64,000 bases of DNA from Paenibacillus paeoniae (GTDB lineage: Bacteria > Bacillota > Bacilli > Paenibacillales > Paenibacillaceae): contig NZ_QUBQ01000002.1 in the NCBI RefSeq assembly GCF_003388735.1, positions 620,001 to 684,000 on the forward strand, written 5' to 3'. Position 1 is the first letter of the stretch. Each line of letters starts with the position of its first letter. The notes beneath the pieces were generated by a model. The model was not told the DNA's origin. It saw nothing but the letters and a program-made list of their open reading frames with translations, and did not search any database. Of the stretch, positions 44,652-54,058 are shown one piece after another. Both the position numbers and the translations under genes were made by a program.

Positions 44652-45761
44652 TTATTTTGGATCTTCGCTTGCTTCGCCTTTAAGCCATTCATTCAAAAGC
44701 CGGAATGCTTCCTCCAGCTTGGCCTTCGGAGCATCAGCATAACGATCCCCAATACTTACTTCGAAATAAACACCGCCTGCCTTATGTTCGCGTATCGTGC
44801 TAACCAAGCCAACTCCAGTCTCCTGCGATACCTGGATAAAGGCTGCTTCCAGTTGTTCCTTCTTCAAGTCGGAATGAACATGGAACATGTTCGATACTGG
44901 CACTTCCGGCCTCACACGAAGAGCGTCGCTTGTTCGATACAATCCCGCAAGCTCGACAGCATCCCGGTAATATCGCTCCATACGCGGCAATCGCTGCTTT
45001 AAATAATAATCAGCAACAACAATATACGGATATAAGCTGATCAAATCGCCGCCATGCCTTCTCTTCCATATTTTCGACTGCTTTATGAAGCTTTTGTCTC
45101 CCGCGAGCACGGCGCCCGCGATTCCTCCGATTCCTTTGTAGACCGAGATATAGACGCTGTCGAACAATGCACATACTTCCGCGGCAGACTTGCCGTAATA
45201 GGGCAGCACTTCGAGCAGTCTGGCACCGTCCAGATGAAGCTTGATGCCTCGTTCCCTGCAGTAAGCCGACATCGCTTCAAGCTCCTCGTATTCCGGCAAT
45301 TGGCCGCCGATCTCCCGCTGCGGCAGCTCCAGCAGCACGGCGGAGATATCTTCAGGCAATCCATGAAGATCACGAAGCAAGACAGGACGGTTCTCGTCCG
45401 CCAATAGCAACGGCTCCAGATGATGAAGCTCCTTCGGCCCGTCTTCCTCATGGATTTCGAGATGACTTAGCGGATGATAGCCAATCTTCCTTGAGCCCTT
45501 CTCATCGCTCCATATCCGCAGAGCAATCTGCTGCGCCATCGTGCCGCTTGGGAAAAACACCGCCGCTTCCTTGCCCAGAAGCTTCGCCATCCGATCCTGG
45601 AATTGCTCAATCACCTTGCCCGAACCGTACGTATCGCCGTCCAAGGAGTCGTCTATGTTCGCGAACGCCTCTTTCAACACTTGCGCATTCCGTTTCCCGT
45701 GTCCAATGAGCGGATAGTTCGATTGATTATATGCCGTGAATAACGTCAACGTCTTCTCCAT
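44652..45761 (-). CDS. Low-specificity L-threonine aldolase / beta-eliminating lyase family protein
   Basis: This PLP enzyme of the aspartate aminotransferase fold splits threonine or allo-threonine into glycine and acetaldehyde. The family marks are FFPSGTMAQQIALR, the acidic cofactor contact in LHLDGARLLEV, and the Schiff-base Lys in SVYKGIGGIAG. At 369 residues it is slightly longer than the classical aldolase (about 340). The ATG at 45761 is chosen for the AAGAAGGA site; the longer upstream frame lacks one. Confidence 0.88.
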   Translation of the reverse strand: MEKTLTLFTAYNQSNYPLIGHGKRNAQVLKEAFANIDDSLDGDTYGSGKVIEQFQDRMAKLLGKEAAVFFPSGTMAQQIALRIWSDEKGSRKIGYHPLSHLEIHEEDGPKELHHLEPLLLADENRPVLLRDLHGLPEDISAVLLELPQREIGGQLPEYEELEAMSAYCRERGIKLHLDGARLLEVLPYYGKSAAEVCALFDSVYISVYKGIGGIAGAVLAGDKSFIKQSKIWKRRHGGDLISLYPYIVVADYYLKQRLPRMERYYRDAVELAGLYRTSDALRVRPEVPVSNMFHVHSDLKKEQLEAAFIQVSQETGVGLVSTIREHKAGGVYFEVSIGDRYADAPKAKLEEAFRLLNEWLKGEASEDPK

Positions 45762-45831
45762 GATGTTGTCCTTCTTTCGCATGATATGTATGTATGATAG
45801 CAACGCAGCCCTACATGTGCAAACTTCTTCC

Positions 45832-46230
45832 TTACGACCTTCCCCTACTGGAGTGAGCCCATCGATCAGCAGCATACACAACCCATATGCCGACAACGTA
45901 TCTGATCAAATCCACGAACAGGAACCCTCTGCCTAATATAAGTCCGCCTAGTCTTGTCTCTCTAACTGCTTGAATCCAGTCGGCCTGATACAACTGGCTT
46001 AACTCAATAGCGAAGCAAAAGCCAATGCTGCATGCTACTGCCCATTCCAGCCTTCTATGTGTGCCTAATACACGAAACCCACCATAGATCATAGCTGCCC
46101 ACAGCGCATCACCGGCATGCAGCGCCACAAATTCCGGCAGATAGCCCGCCCACTCCCTTGTAGCAAGTCCGGCAGCAAGTATAAGGACGGTCACCCCAGC
46201 GTAGACCAACCTGTTTTTAATAGAACTCAT
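45832..46230 (-). CDS. DUF2809 family membrane protein
   Basis: The 132-residue protein has four helices and the DUF2809 pattern: LPEFVALHAGDALWAAMIYGG, EWAVACSIGFCFAIELSQLYQ, ETRLGGLILGRGFLFVDLIRY. Its role is unknown. The ATG at 46230 follows GGAAGGGG. It lies 39 bp downstream of the kinase-fold gene on the same strand and is probably co-transcribed. Confidence 0.88.
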   Translation of the reverse strand: MSSIKNRLVYAGVTVLILAAGLATREWAGYLPEFVALHAGDALWAAMIYGGFRVLGTHRRLEWAVACSIGFCFAIELSQLYQADWIQAVRETRLGGLILGRGFLFVDLIRYVVGIWVVYAADRWAHSSRGRS

Positions 46231-46269
46231 ATGCGTAACCCCTTCCAATGATTGGGACGCAGATTCCCT

Positions 46270-47244
46270 TTATTCCCAAAATGGTATCCCTGAGTACAGG
46301 AACGGCTCATCTTGAATATATCGGGTGCACTCTCTGGACGCAAGCTTGGAGAGATGTTCTGGCACCCAAGACGTTGCGTCCGGCAGGCCGAGCCAGAAAT
46401 TCAACGTACTAAGCTGTGCCATCACAAAACAAGCCTCAAGGAGTCGTTCATAATTTGGCGGAAGAGAGAATTGCTCCGAATAGGCATCCACCAGCGAACC
46501 TCGATGCATAGGATGTATGAAAGAAAACGACCATGCCAAATCGTATAGAAAATAACCCGGCCCGCATGCGCCAAAATCAATCGGACGACATTCCTGACCA
46601 TGAAACAAGAAATTGCTTGGTATAAGATCGCCGTGAATCATTCCCCAATGCTCTGCCGTCCGCTCCACATGATGCAGGATGTCCTGTGCCCTTTCACTCG
46701 CTCGAACGAGCAGATTGAAGATGTCCTCACTTAATAACCCCGTTTCTACCCATGGCTCCACTTTCCCCAGCGCTTCCATCATCGCTTGGCTATCTGATTC
46801 TGGACGAACAAAGGCTGCAGGCGGCTGCCAGACGGAGGCCTGCTTATGCAGCTTCCCCATCATGATGCCAACTAATCTTGCATCGTCGGCAGAAGGAACA
46901 AACGGCTTTTGCTCTCCCTCGACCCAACATAGCAAGGAGCACGGCATGCCGTCAACATCCGTAATGTACTCACCCCTAGAATTCTTATTGGGAACTGGAA
47001 GCACCAGATCCGTTCCTTCAGCCAATGCTTGAAGCCACAACATCTCCGAACGAATAACATCAGGATCGGACCAATAACTTTCCAGCGTATCGCTTTTAGA
47101 CTGATGAAGCCTTAAGCTGTATACCGCTCCACTTTTATCGGTCACTTTATAAATCATGCTGGCGCTTTGCGCGATAGCTTCTAATGACTCGACATCTACT
47201 CCGTAATGGGATAACGCTCTATTCGCGATTCCAGACCAATCCAT
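46270..47244 (-). CDS. Phosphotransferase (APH-fold) family protein
   Basis: The 324-residue protein has a kinase-like fold of the aminoglycoside phosphotransferase type: nucleotide-loop region SASMIYKVTDK, catalytic HGDLIPSNFLF and metal-binding PIDFGACGPGYFLYDLAW. Family members phosphorylate antibiotics, choline, homoserine or other small molecules. Substrate and resistance role are unknown and should not be assumed. The ATG at 47244 follows GGGGAG by 7 bases. Confidence 0.85.
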   Translation of the reverse strand: MDWSGIANRALSHYGVDVESLEAIAQSASMIYKVTDKSGAVYSLRLHQSKSDTLESYWSDPDVIRSEMLWLQALAEGTDLVLPVPNKNSRGEYITDVDGMPCSLLCWVEGEQKPFVPSADDARLVGIMMGKLHKQASVWQPPAAFVRPESDSQAMMEALGKVEPWVETGLLSEDIFNLLVRASERAQDILHHVERTAEHWGMIHGDLIPSNFLFHGQECRPIDFGACGPGYFLYDLAWSFSFIHPMHRGSLVDAYSEQFSLPPNYERLLEACFVMAQLSTLNFWLGLPDATSWVPEHLSKLASRECTRYIQDEPFLYSGIPFWE

Positions 47245-47464
47245 CAATAAACTCCCCATTCTTTTCGTTTCATTTTCTTCATCATAGCAGAGCGCTACAT
47301 CATTTTTTGGTAGAAAATACCTATATAAGAAGTTTCACAACTCATTGTATTTTCGACGCTTATTGTCAGAGAAATAGGAGTAGAATCTATATGCTTAACA
47401 GATCAGTACAAAATAGATATGCTGGCAGTATGTACGCAGAATGCAAAGATAGGGAAGAGAAATT

Positions 47465-47670
47465 TTGATAAGTAAAGCGGGCGACCTCGGGAATTTAAGG
47501 ACGTAGCTATCATCGATACGGCAATAGAGGCACTCTGGTCCAATGGCTACGAAGCCTGCTCCACGGAGGCTCTTTGCAAGAAACGGGACTTGGCCCAAGA
47601 CAGCCTATACAATGCCTTCGGCAGCGAGCATGATCAAGCTATGCTTACTTCGGATGACTGCCCCTTGTAA
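47465..47670 (+). pseudogene. Decayed TetR-family regulator, N-terminal remnant
   Basis: The frame from 47479 translates as GRPREF, then AIEALWSNGYEAC, STEALCKK and SLYNAFGSEHDQA, which is the N-terminal HTH of a TetR regulator, but it has no start codon. The frame of a TTG at 47465, preceded by GGGAAGAG, gives M-I-S-K-A, and joins after a one-base deletion near 47477-47481, where GCGGGGCGA is expected and GCGGGCGA is found. The protein then stops at 47670 after only the DNA-binding half. Confidence 0.75.
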
Positions 47671-47675
47671 TTGAA

Positions 47676-47698
47676 AAAGGCCGCAATATGCGGCCTTT
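47676..47698. terminator. Bidirectional terminator
   Basis: A perfect 9-bp stem (AAAGGCCGC / GCGGCCTTT) with a 5-base loop lies between the TetR remnant and the convergent methyltransferase gene. Confidence 0.85.
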
Positions 47699-47710
47699 GC
47701 TTTATCTGTT

Positions 47711-48445
47711 TCACGCCTTAACTGCTGCAATAAGCAGAAAAATCGGCCGCCGGGCCTCATCCTTCATCTCCGGATACTGCAGCAGCACTTCTTCGGTCGG
47801 CTGCGGCTCCGCAACCCTCGTAATGACAAATCCGGCATCGATTATATGATTCATAATCGTCGCAACGGTCCTGTGGTACTTTACGACATCATGGCCCAAA
47901 AACCTAGCCACTCTCATTCCCTCTTCCTGATAGCCGTCAACCGGCCAGTGGAGCCGTTCCCCCTCCGGTCCGTAATGCCAATCCTGTTCCGCGCGAGCCG
48001 TAAAGACGGGATGTTCCACGGAGAAGATGAATGCTCCGCCATGCGCCAGACTATGATAGACCTTCCGGCAAGTCAGCTCGAACGATTCGACATAATGAAG
48101 CGCAAGCGAGCTCAGAATAACGTCAAATTGCCCTTCTTCAGAGTCGAAATCCTCGATGGCCAATCGGCGGTACTCGATATGCGGGTCGTCGGTCATCTCT
48201 CTGGCGCGCTTCAGCATATTGTCAGACAGATCAACGCCAACTACACTCTTTGCTCCCATCTCCATCGCATAGCGGCAATGCCAGCCATAACCGCAGCCGA
48301 GATCCAGCACTCGTTGGCCCTGAAGATCAGGCAGCATCCCTCGCAGTACAGGCCACTCCCCCGCTGCATCCAGTCCGCCCACCGATCGCGCCATTCCACT
48401 ATATTGATCAAAAAAACCTTGATCGTCGTATTTGTTTTGTTTCAT
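47711..48445 (-). CDS. Class I SAM-dependent methyltransferase
   Basis: This 244-residue enzyme has motif I VLDLGCGYGWHC, the acidic loop VVGVDLSDNML and the post-motif DVILSSLALHYV. The substrate is unknown; the family includes small-molecule methylases. The ATG at 48445 follows GGAAAGGA; the frame extends upstream without a site. It lies 37 bp downstream of the acetyltransferase gene and is probably co-transcribed. Confidence 0.88.
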   Translation of the reverse strand: MKQNKYDDQGFFDQYSGMARSVGGLDAAGEWPVLRGMLPDLQGQRVLDLGCGYGWHCRYAMEMGAKSVVGVDLSDNMLKRAREMTDDPHIEYRRLAIEDFDSEEGQFDVILSSLALHYVESFELTCRKVYHSLAHGGAFIFSVEHPVFTARAEQDWHYGPEGERLHWPVDGYQEEGMRVARFLGHDVVKYHRTVATIMNHIIDAGFVITRVAEPQPTEEVLLQYPEMKDEARRPIFLLIAAVKA

Positions 48446-48482
48446 CAGCGTCGTTCCTTTCCGCTTGTGAGTCACTCTTGCG

Positions 48483-49070
48483 TTATTGGAATTCCACGCC
48501 GCGTACCTTGGCATAGATTCGTGTATGGCTTAACATCCCATAGACATCGCACTTCTCATTGCGTAATGTGCCCTCCAGCGTATAGCCGAGCCGTTCTGCG
48601 ACATGGATGCTTCTCTCATTGCGTGAATCGATACGAATCTCAATTCGGTTGGCTTGCAGCTCTTGAATAGCAAACTCCGCTATACGTTCTACCGCTTCCG
48701 TCATATAGCCTTGTCCACTATGCGGCGTATTCAGCCAGTAGCCAATTTCAAACTTACGAGCCTGCCAATCGATGCGGAGAAGACCGCTGCTCCCGATGAA
48801 TTGCCCCGTTTCCTTATGAATCAGATACATCCTGAGGTCGGAACGCTCCAAGTAGTGGATTCGCCCTTCCCGTGAAATCACTTCCGATTGCTCCTCCGTT
48901 GGCACATGGCGCGCCCATGGCATCCATGGACGCAGCTCGTCGATGCTCCCTTGCACAGCCGCGTTAACCATTGGGCCGTCATTCAGCAGCGGGGCCCGTA
49001 TGATGAGTCGTTTGCTTTCGATACGTTCAGGAATGGCCAGAAGAATAGGATTAGTCGAATGGGTATCCAT
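48483..49070 (-). CDS. GNAT N-acetyltransferase (RimJ/RimL type)
   Basis: The 195-residue enzyme has the RimJ/L-type start ESKRLIIRAPLLNDGPMV and the acetyl-CoA motif FEIGYWLNTPHSGQGYMTEAV followed by NRIEIRID and AERLGYTLEGTLRN. It may acetylate an amino group of a protein or small molecule. The ATG at 49070 follows GGGAGGAG. It is the first gene of a pair with the methyltransferase. Confidence 0.9.
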   Translation of the reverse strand: MDTHSTNPILLAIPERIESKRLIIRAPLLNDGPMVNAAVQGSIDELRPWMPWARHVPTEEQSEVISREGRIHYLERSDLRMYLIHKETGQFIGSSGLLRIDWQARKFEIGYWLNTPHSGQGYMTEAVERIAEFAIQELQANRIEIRIDSRNERSIHVAERLGYTLEGTLRNEKCDVYGMLSHTRIYAKVRGVEFQ

Positions 49071-49153
49071 GGAACTCCTCCCTATTAAAAGAATTCCAAT
49101 TACTATAGCGCACGTGCTTGCGGCTTTCAAGAACAATTTGTCACAACGCAAAA

Positions 49154-49179
49154 AACCGGAAGCCTATTCGCTTCCGGTT
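49154..49179 (-). terminator. Terminator of the large SLH protein gene
   Basis: A perfect 10-bp stem (AACCGGAAGC / GCTTCCGGTT) with loop CTATTC; the A-run at its left gives a T-tail on the leftward transcript. Confidence 0.88.
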
Positions 49180-49192
49180 CTTCTCATGCCTC

Positions 49193-52100
49193 TTATTTCA
49201 CGAAGAAGGATACGATCTTCGCAATTTCCGCTCTAGAAATGGACTGCTTCGGATTCAGCTTGCCGCTCGCATTGCCTTCCAGCACGCCCCCTTGCGTCAG
49301 CGCCTTAACGGCTTCAACCGCCCAAGCCGACACATCCGCTTCATCGGTATATTCCGCACTTGGCCCGGCCTTAACATCCAGCTTATCCTTCAGCGCACGG
49401 TACAGCAGAACGAATGCTTGTTCACGCGTAATTTCGCTTCCTGGGCGGAAGCTTCCATCCGGGAAGCCGGATATAATGCCCGCTGCGCTCAAGCTGCGAA
49501 CATCAGCGCTATACCAGGCTTGGTTCGGTACGTCCTGGAATATCGCTTCCGCCTGCTGCGGCTTGAGGCCAAGCAGTCTGTTCAGAACGGCCGCATATTC
49601 CGCTCTGGTCATCTTCTGATCCGGCTGGAAGCTGCCATCCGGCTTGCCCAGCAAGATGCCTGCCTTAGCCAGCTTGCCGATAGCATCCTTCGCCCAATGT
49701 CCACTCACATCTGTAAAGACCGGCGTCTCCGGTGTTGGCTCTGGAGTCGGCTCAGGCGTTGGTTCCGGTGTTGGCTCCGGACTTGGCGTGCTGCCTCCCC
49801 CGCTGCTTGCGGATACCGTCACCGTTGCTTCCGCGCTGCCATATCCATCAGCGCTGATTGCCGTAATGACCGCTTTGCCTGCTCGGAGCGGACGGATTGT
49901 ACCGTTTGCATCCACCTTCGCAACCGTTTCATCGGAGCTGGACCATGTGGCGGTCGCTTCACCGTCAGCCATCGGCTCTACCTTAGCAGTCAACTTAACC
50001 GCCGCGCCTCCTGCCGTTAAGGATACTGTCTTGCGGTCAAGACTTACCTTGGTAACCTCCAATTGGAAGATGCCTACCTTGCCGCCTACTTCAAAGGCGA
50101 CAAGCAGGAGCGGCAAACCAGTTGGACTGAGCGATGCCGGAATAAACTCCAGTCCCTCTGGTCCGGTATCCGTATCCAGATTCACCTTACCGCTCTCATT
50201 CAGGAACACGCGTGAATTCGTATAATTCACGAATGATGGCGCTTGTGGATTCGTCACATCGTACGTCATAAAGCCGCCGACGCGTTCCAGACCGACAAAG
50301 GCCATAACCCGGTTGCCAACGATGCCTGTCTTAATATCCTCCGGCTCAGGTCCCTTTTTCGTGCTGCGGTCATCCATTGTAATCTTGCTGTTGCTGACAT
50401 TAAAATAATCCGGCAGTCTCTGGCCCGTAATCGTTTCGAAATCACTGCCGCTGTCATAGACCAGTTCCATCGTATCCGCGTTCCATATGGAGAAGGAACG
50501 CCCGCCATACATATAGAGACCGTCATGCCCCATATCCGATACCACTTCTACACTGTCATACTTGCTAGTGCCATTCAGAAATTTGTAAGCTTCGGAATCC
50601 GGATTCAATAGACCCTTCATTGCTCCAATCGTGCTGGCATTCGTACGTCCCGGCCATTCCGTCGCATCGCCCTCGTTCGCCGTGAACAAATACGTCTGAC
50701 CGTTAATCGTATGTGAAGCCATGCCGTCAGGCATGTAGATGCCGTGGAACGGCACGTTCTCCAGCAAGATCGCTCCGTCGCGCTGTACATCGAGAGCATT
50801 GGCTGCAAGACTGAAATCTTTAAGGCCAAGACCTTTTACCGCCTCTACTTTTTTGCTCTCAATATCGATTACAGCAATGGCGTTATTCTCTTGAAGAGCT
50901 ACATACGCTTTTTTGTAGTCTTTGGATAATGCGATATACTCCGGCTCCAGATCGTAATACGCATCTTCCTTTGTGCCTTTGCTCTTAATGCGGCCGTCGG
51001 CAGGATCTGCCGCTCCGCGAATATGGACCAGATCGTCGATCACAGTCGGATCGTCAAAGTATACTTGAGTCGACTGTCCCGATTTCGTATCGACAATCGT
51101 AACGCTGCCCGGCGGGTCCTGCGTGCCAAGACGAGGCTCCGCTTCATCGGCAGTCATCACATAACGACCATCCGGCGTTGACTTGATCATATCCGGCTGA
51201 ATACCGGCCGCATATTCCGCCATCAGATTGCCGTTATAATCCAGTGCAAGAATTTTCCCAGCTTTAAGGGGGTTCGCCTCTTGGACCGCGACATAGATAC
51301 GCTTGGTCGTCGTATTAATATCGACGCTTGTCAAATCTCCGAATGTAAAACCATTCTTCTCAGCCAGCACCTGCACCAGAACGCTTTTTTCCTTCTGAAG
51401 CTTGCCAGTTGCATTGCCCAAGTTGACAATATCCAGACTTGGCGGATTCGCCGCGCCGTTCACCAAATAAAATCGGCCATTGTCGCTGTTGAACTTAACA
51501 ATCTCGGCTACGCCGCCATCAGCGCTGAATTGTCCCACGGAATATTCACCGATTTTAGTGATTTCGAATTGATCTTCCACAACAGCACGATAGGGCTGTA
51601 CGTTCAAAGTTATTTCCTTAGTCAGAACAGATGCCGGCGTATTGCCGTCTCTTACCGTAACAGCAACTGCAAAACTGCCAGTTGCTGCAGTAGTACCGCT
51701 AATCGCACCCTCCGCAGTTATCGTCAATCCTGCAGGCAGTCCTGCAGCTTCAAACCCGTATGGAGCTACGCCGCCCGCAGCCGTCACCGTGACGGAATAA
51801 GGTTGTCCGGCATAGGCCGTAGGAAGAGAAGTCGTCTCCAATGCAAGCGGATCAGGCATATTCGCCCAGTCGCCATCAGAGCCGTCGCGAGGACTAATAG
51901 CTGCCAACTCCACTCCGACAGCTGTCTCATAGTCAACCTGTTTGAAATCTGCTTTGTTATTGTCCGAATCCTTGAAATCGACGCGGCGCACCGCTTTTTT
52001 CTTGGAGGTTCCTTCCGCGGAGCCTGTCGGATACTCGGTCTCGAATCCGTCAATTGTGCTTCCCTTATCATTGCTCGCCGTACCCAGCATGTCGACGTAA

Positions 52101-52654
52101 CCTTCCGGCTTCGACTGGAACGGATTGATGTCAAGCACATCATCCAGCGGCTGCTGGTTGCTCATTAGTACAACCTTCAACCCTTTATTGTTAATGTAGC
52201 GATCCCATTCCAAGTCGCCTTTGTCCGCGAGATCAAGCTTGGGGTTTGCAGAGCCGGTTGCCTTGCCTTTAACCAAATAAGACGACTTCGCTTTAATTAC
52301 GCCCGTCAGATCAAGCTGCTGCCATCCCAGCGTCGGCCCTGTCTGTGCATTGCTTCCGCGATCCGCATAATGAAGCGACCAGCCGGAGAGATCGACATCT
52401 TGCTCTGTAGGGTTGAACAGCTCAATAAAACCATGCGACACGAGTACCCCTGAGTCCTCCGTGAGGCCTGCACCGTACACCTGATTGATGATGACATGCG
52501 GCACTTCTGAATTATAGAGGCTGCCTATTCCATATGGCGTACCGGGAATAGGATTCTCTCCCGGTTCCGCTGCCACGACTCCTGCCATAATAGAACCGAC
52601 GGTCATCTGCGCGGCAAGCGCAAAGGTCAACACTTTTTTCGTCGTTCTGTTCAC
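49193..52654 (-). CDS. SLH-anchored choice-of-anchor-I beta-propeller protein with lamin-tail domain
   Basis: This 1153-residue surface protein has a signal peptide (to about residue 29), a lamin-tail domain (about 50-250; HGFIELFNPTEQDVDLSGWSLHY), a putative Ig domain (about 275-350; AAGLPAGLTI), a choice-of-anchor-I propeller (about 363-865; VAEIVKFNSDNGRFYLVNGA and DGRYVMTADEAEP), a BIG2 domain (about 870-955), a PEPT repeat linker and three SLH domains (about 975-1153; FTDVSGHWAKDAIGKLAKAG). SLH domains bind secondary cell-wall polymers, so it sits on the wall. The propeller resembles families with phosphatase or phytase-like members, but no activity can be assigned. It is monocistronic. 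Confidence 0.9.
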   Translation of the reverse strand: MNRTTKKVLTFALAAQMTVGSIMAGVVAAEPGENPIPGTPYGIGSLYNSEVPHVIINQVYGAGLTEDSGVLVSHGFIELFNPTEQDVDLSGWSLHYADRGSNAQTGPTLGWQQLDLTGVIKAKSSYLVKGKATGSANPKLDLADKGDLEWDRYINNKGLKVVLMSNQQPLDDVLDINPFQSKPEGYVDMLGTASNDKGSTIDGFETEYPTGSAEGTSKKKAVRRVDFKDSDNNKADFKQVDYETAVGVELAAISPRDGSDGDWANMPDPLALETTSLPTAYAGQPYSVTVTAAGGVAPYGFEAAGLPAGLTITAEGAISGTTAATGSFAVAVTVRDGNTPASVLTKEITLNVQPYRAVVEDQFEITKIGEYSVGQFSADGGVAEIVKFNSDNGRFYLVNGAANPPSLDIVNLGNATGKLQKEKSVLVQVLAEKNGFTFGDLTSVDINTTTKRIYVAVQEANPLKAGKILALDYNGNLMAEYAAGIQPDMIKSTPDGRYVMTADEAEPRLGTQDPPGSVTIVDTKSGQSTQVYFDDPTVIDDLVHIRGAADPADGRIKSKGTKEDAYYDLEPEYIALSKDYKKAYVALQENNAIAVIDIESKKVEAVKGLGLKDFSLAANALDVQRDGAILLENVPFHGIYMPDGMASHTINGQTYLFTANEGDATEWPGRTNASTIGAMKGLLNPDSEAYKFLNGTSKYDSVEVVSDMGHDGLYMYGGRSFSIWNADTMELVYDSGSDFETITGQRLPDYFNVSNSKITMDDRSTKKGPEPEDIKTGIVGNRVMAFVGLERVGGFMTYDVTNPQAPSFVNYTNSRVFLNESGKVNLDTDTGPEGLEFIPASLSPTGLPLLLVAFEVGGKVGIFQLEVTKVSLDRKTVSLTAGGAAVKLTAKVEPMADGEATATWSSSDETVAKVDANGTIRPLRAGKAVITAISADGYGSAEATVTVSASSGGGSTPSPEPTPEPTPEPTPEPTPETPVFTDVSGHWAKDAIGKLAKAGILLGKPDGSFQPDQKMTRAEYAAVLNRLLGLKPQQAEAIFQDVPNQAWYSADVRSLSAAGIISGFPDGSFRPGSEITREQAFVLLYRALKDKLDVKAGPSAEYTDEADVSAWAVEAVKALTQGGVLEGNASGKLNPKQSISRAEIAKIVSFFVK

Positions 52655-52851
52655 TCTGCAATCACTCCTAGCTATCGTTATTATTCTTTAGTCTAAGGAG
52701 CAACTATTTGTCCATTGTTATCGATTGGGTTAAACTATTGTAAATCCGTTAACAAAACGTTAATCAAAAATGAAAAACCGTATACGCCAGCCCGTCACTT
52801 CTGCTACACTACTACTAATATTCCACATCTTGTCTTCAAGGAGAAACCTAT

Positions 52852-53352
52852 GTGCTGCATAAGCTGAAAAATTACTTGACCTATTACGGCATACGAATGC
52901 TGCGCATCAAAAAAGGCGATCATCGGATCGCCTTAGGCTTTGCAATCGGTTTTTTCCATTGCTGGTTTCCAACCTTCGGCATCGGTCTGCCGCTTTCGAT
53001 TGGAATGGCACGTCTGGTTCGGGGCAATATGCCTTCAGCGATATTAGCTTCAACGCTCGGTTCCGTTCTGTGGCCGTTATTATTTTATTTGAACTATTGG
53101 ACAGGCCATCTCATTACCGAATTGTTCACCTCGTCATCTTTCGATCTGGAGGATGTGATCAATGAACAGATGCCGGAGCCTGATTATGTAGAGACAGTCG
53201 GTCATTTCAAAGATATTAGCGATATCGGTCTGGATTTTCTAATCGGATCGATCATAAACAGCATCCTGTCTACGTTCATTCTATATGCAGTCTGCCGGAT
53301 TCTTGTCAGACGCTATCGTGTTCCGTTGCTCAAGCTGCTTAGACGCAAATAA
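52852..53352 (+). CDS. DUF2062 domain membrane protein
   Basis: This 166-residue protein has the DUF2062 pattern: IALGFAIGFFHCWFPTFGIGLPLSI, LASTLGSVLWPLLFYLNYWTG and a final helix FILYAVCRILVRR. Members are small integral membrane proteins of unknown function. The start is GTG, 8 bases after AAGGAG; an overlapping ATG two bases upstream reaches a stop after five codons and could tune translation. It is monocistronic and divergent from the SLH gene. Confidence 0.85.
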   Translation: MLHKLKNYLTYYGIRMLRIKKGDHRIALGFAIGFFHCWFPTFGIGLPLSIGMARLVRGNMPSAILASTLGSVLWPLLFYLNYWTGHLITELFTSSSFDLEDVINEQMPEPDYVETVGHFKDISDIGLDFLIGSIINSILSTFILYAVCRILVRRYRVPLLKLLRRK

Positions 53353-53386
53353 GCGGCATCCGCGCAGCTATCGTGTATAATCCGAT

Positions 53387-54040
53387 TCAAATGCTCAGTT
53401 TTGTCTTAACAGCAAAGATAGCCGCCTGAGTTCGATCCCGGAATTGCATTTTGGACATCATATTGGAGATATGAATTTTCACTGTACCTTCCGAAATATA
53501 CAGATGCTCCGCAATCTCCTTGTTGCTGCAGCCTTCACTAACCAGCTTGAGTACTTCCAGCTCTCTTTCCGTTAAAGTTCTCAATGCTGCTTGTGAAAGC
53601 TCGTCCGAATTAGCTCGTTCATTTTTCTTCAGCTCTGACATTAGCTGAGCCGTAATTGTTGGTTGAAGGACCACACCTCCCGCTTGCACGGTAGCAATTG
53701 CGCTTACGATCATCTCCGAAGGGGTCTCTTTCAACAAGTAACCGCTAGCCCCATGTTCAAGCGCCTTTGTCATATAATCCATGTCATTAAATGTAGTCAG
53801 GATCAACACCTGCGTGTTCCAAAACTCTTCTTTAATCAGTCTTGTCCCTTCCACACCGTCGACTATGGGCATCCGTATGTCCATAAGTACAACATCTGGC
53901 AGGCAATTTTTAACCATCTCATAAGCCTCTCGACCATTGCCTGCAGTCCCGACTACTTCAATGTTTGTCTCTAGCTGCAAAATGGTCGCGAGCCCTTCGC
54001 GCATCAGATGCTGATCGTCTACAACCAATACTTTGATCAT
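53387..54040 (-). CDS. NarL/LuxR-type response regulator
   Basis: This 217-residue protein has a receiver domain (VLVVDDQHLMREG; phospho-acceptor Asp in VVLMDIRMPIVDGVEG; Lys in YLLKETP) and a LuxR HTH (LTERELEVLKLVSEGCSNKEIA). It is the partner of the histidine kinase immediately upstream, 18 bp away. The ATG at 54040 follows GGGAGG. Its targets are unknown; the divergent CPBP protease gene is a candidate. Confidence 0.92.
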   Translation of the reverse strand: MIKVLVVDDQHLMREGLATILQLETNIEVVGTAGNGREAYEMVKNCLPDVVLMDIRMPIVDGVEGTRLIKEEFWNTQVLILTTFNDMDYMTKALEHGASGYLLKETPSEMIVSAIATVQAGGVVLQPTITAQLMSELKKNERANSDELSQAALRTLTERELEVLKLVSEGCSNKEIAEHLYISEGTVKIHISNMMSKMQFRDRTQAAIFAVKTKLSI

Positions 54041-54058
54041 TACCTTCACCTCCCCATC

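Noticed and set aside
46270..47244. Aminoglycoside resistance gene
   Set aside because: Only the general kinase-like fold is visible. Many family members act on ordinary metabolites, so no resistance claim is made.
49118..50020. 300-codon plus-strand frame antisense to the SLH protein
   Set aside because: It is a shadow of the SLH and BIG2 coding region and lacks any recognisable domain.
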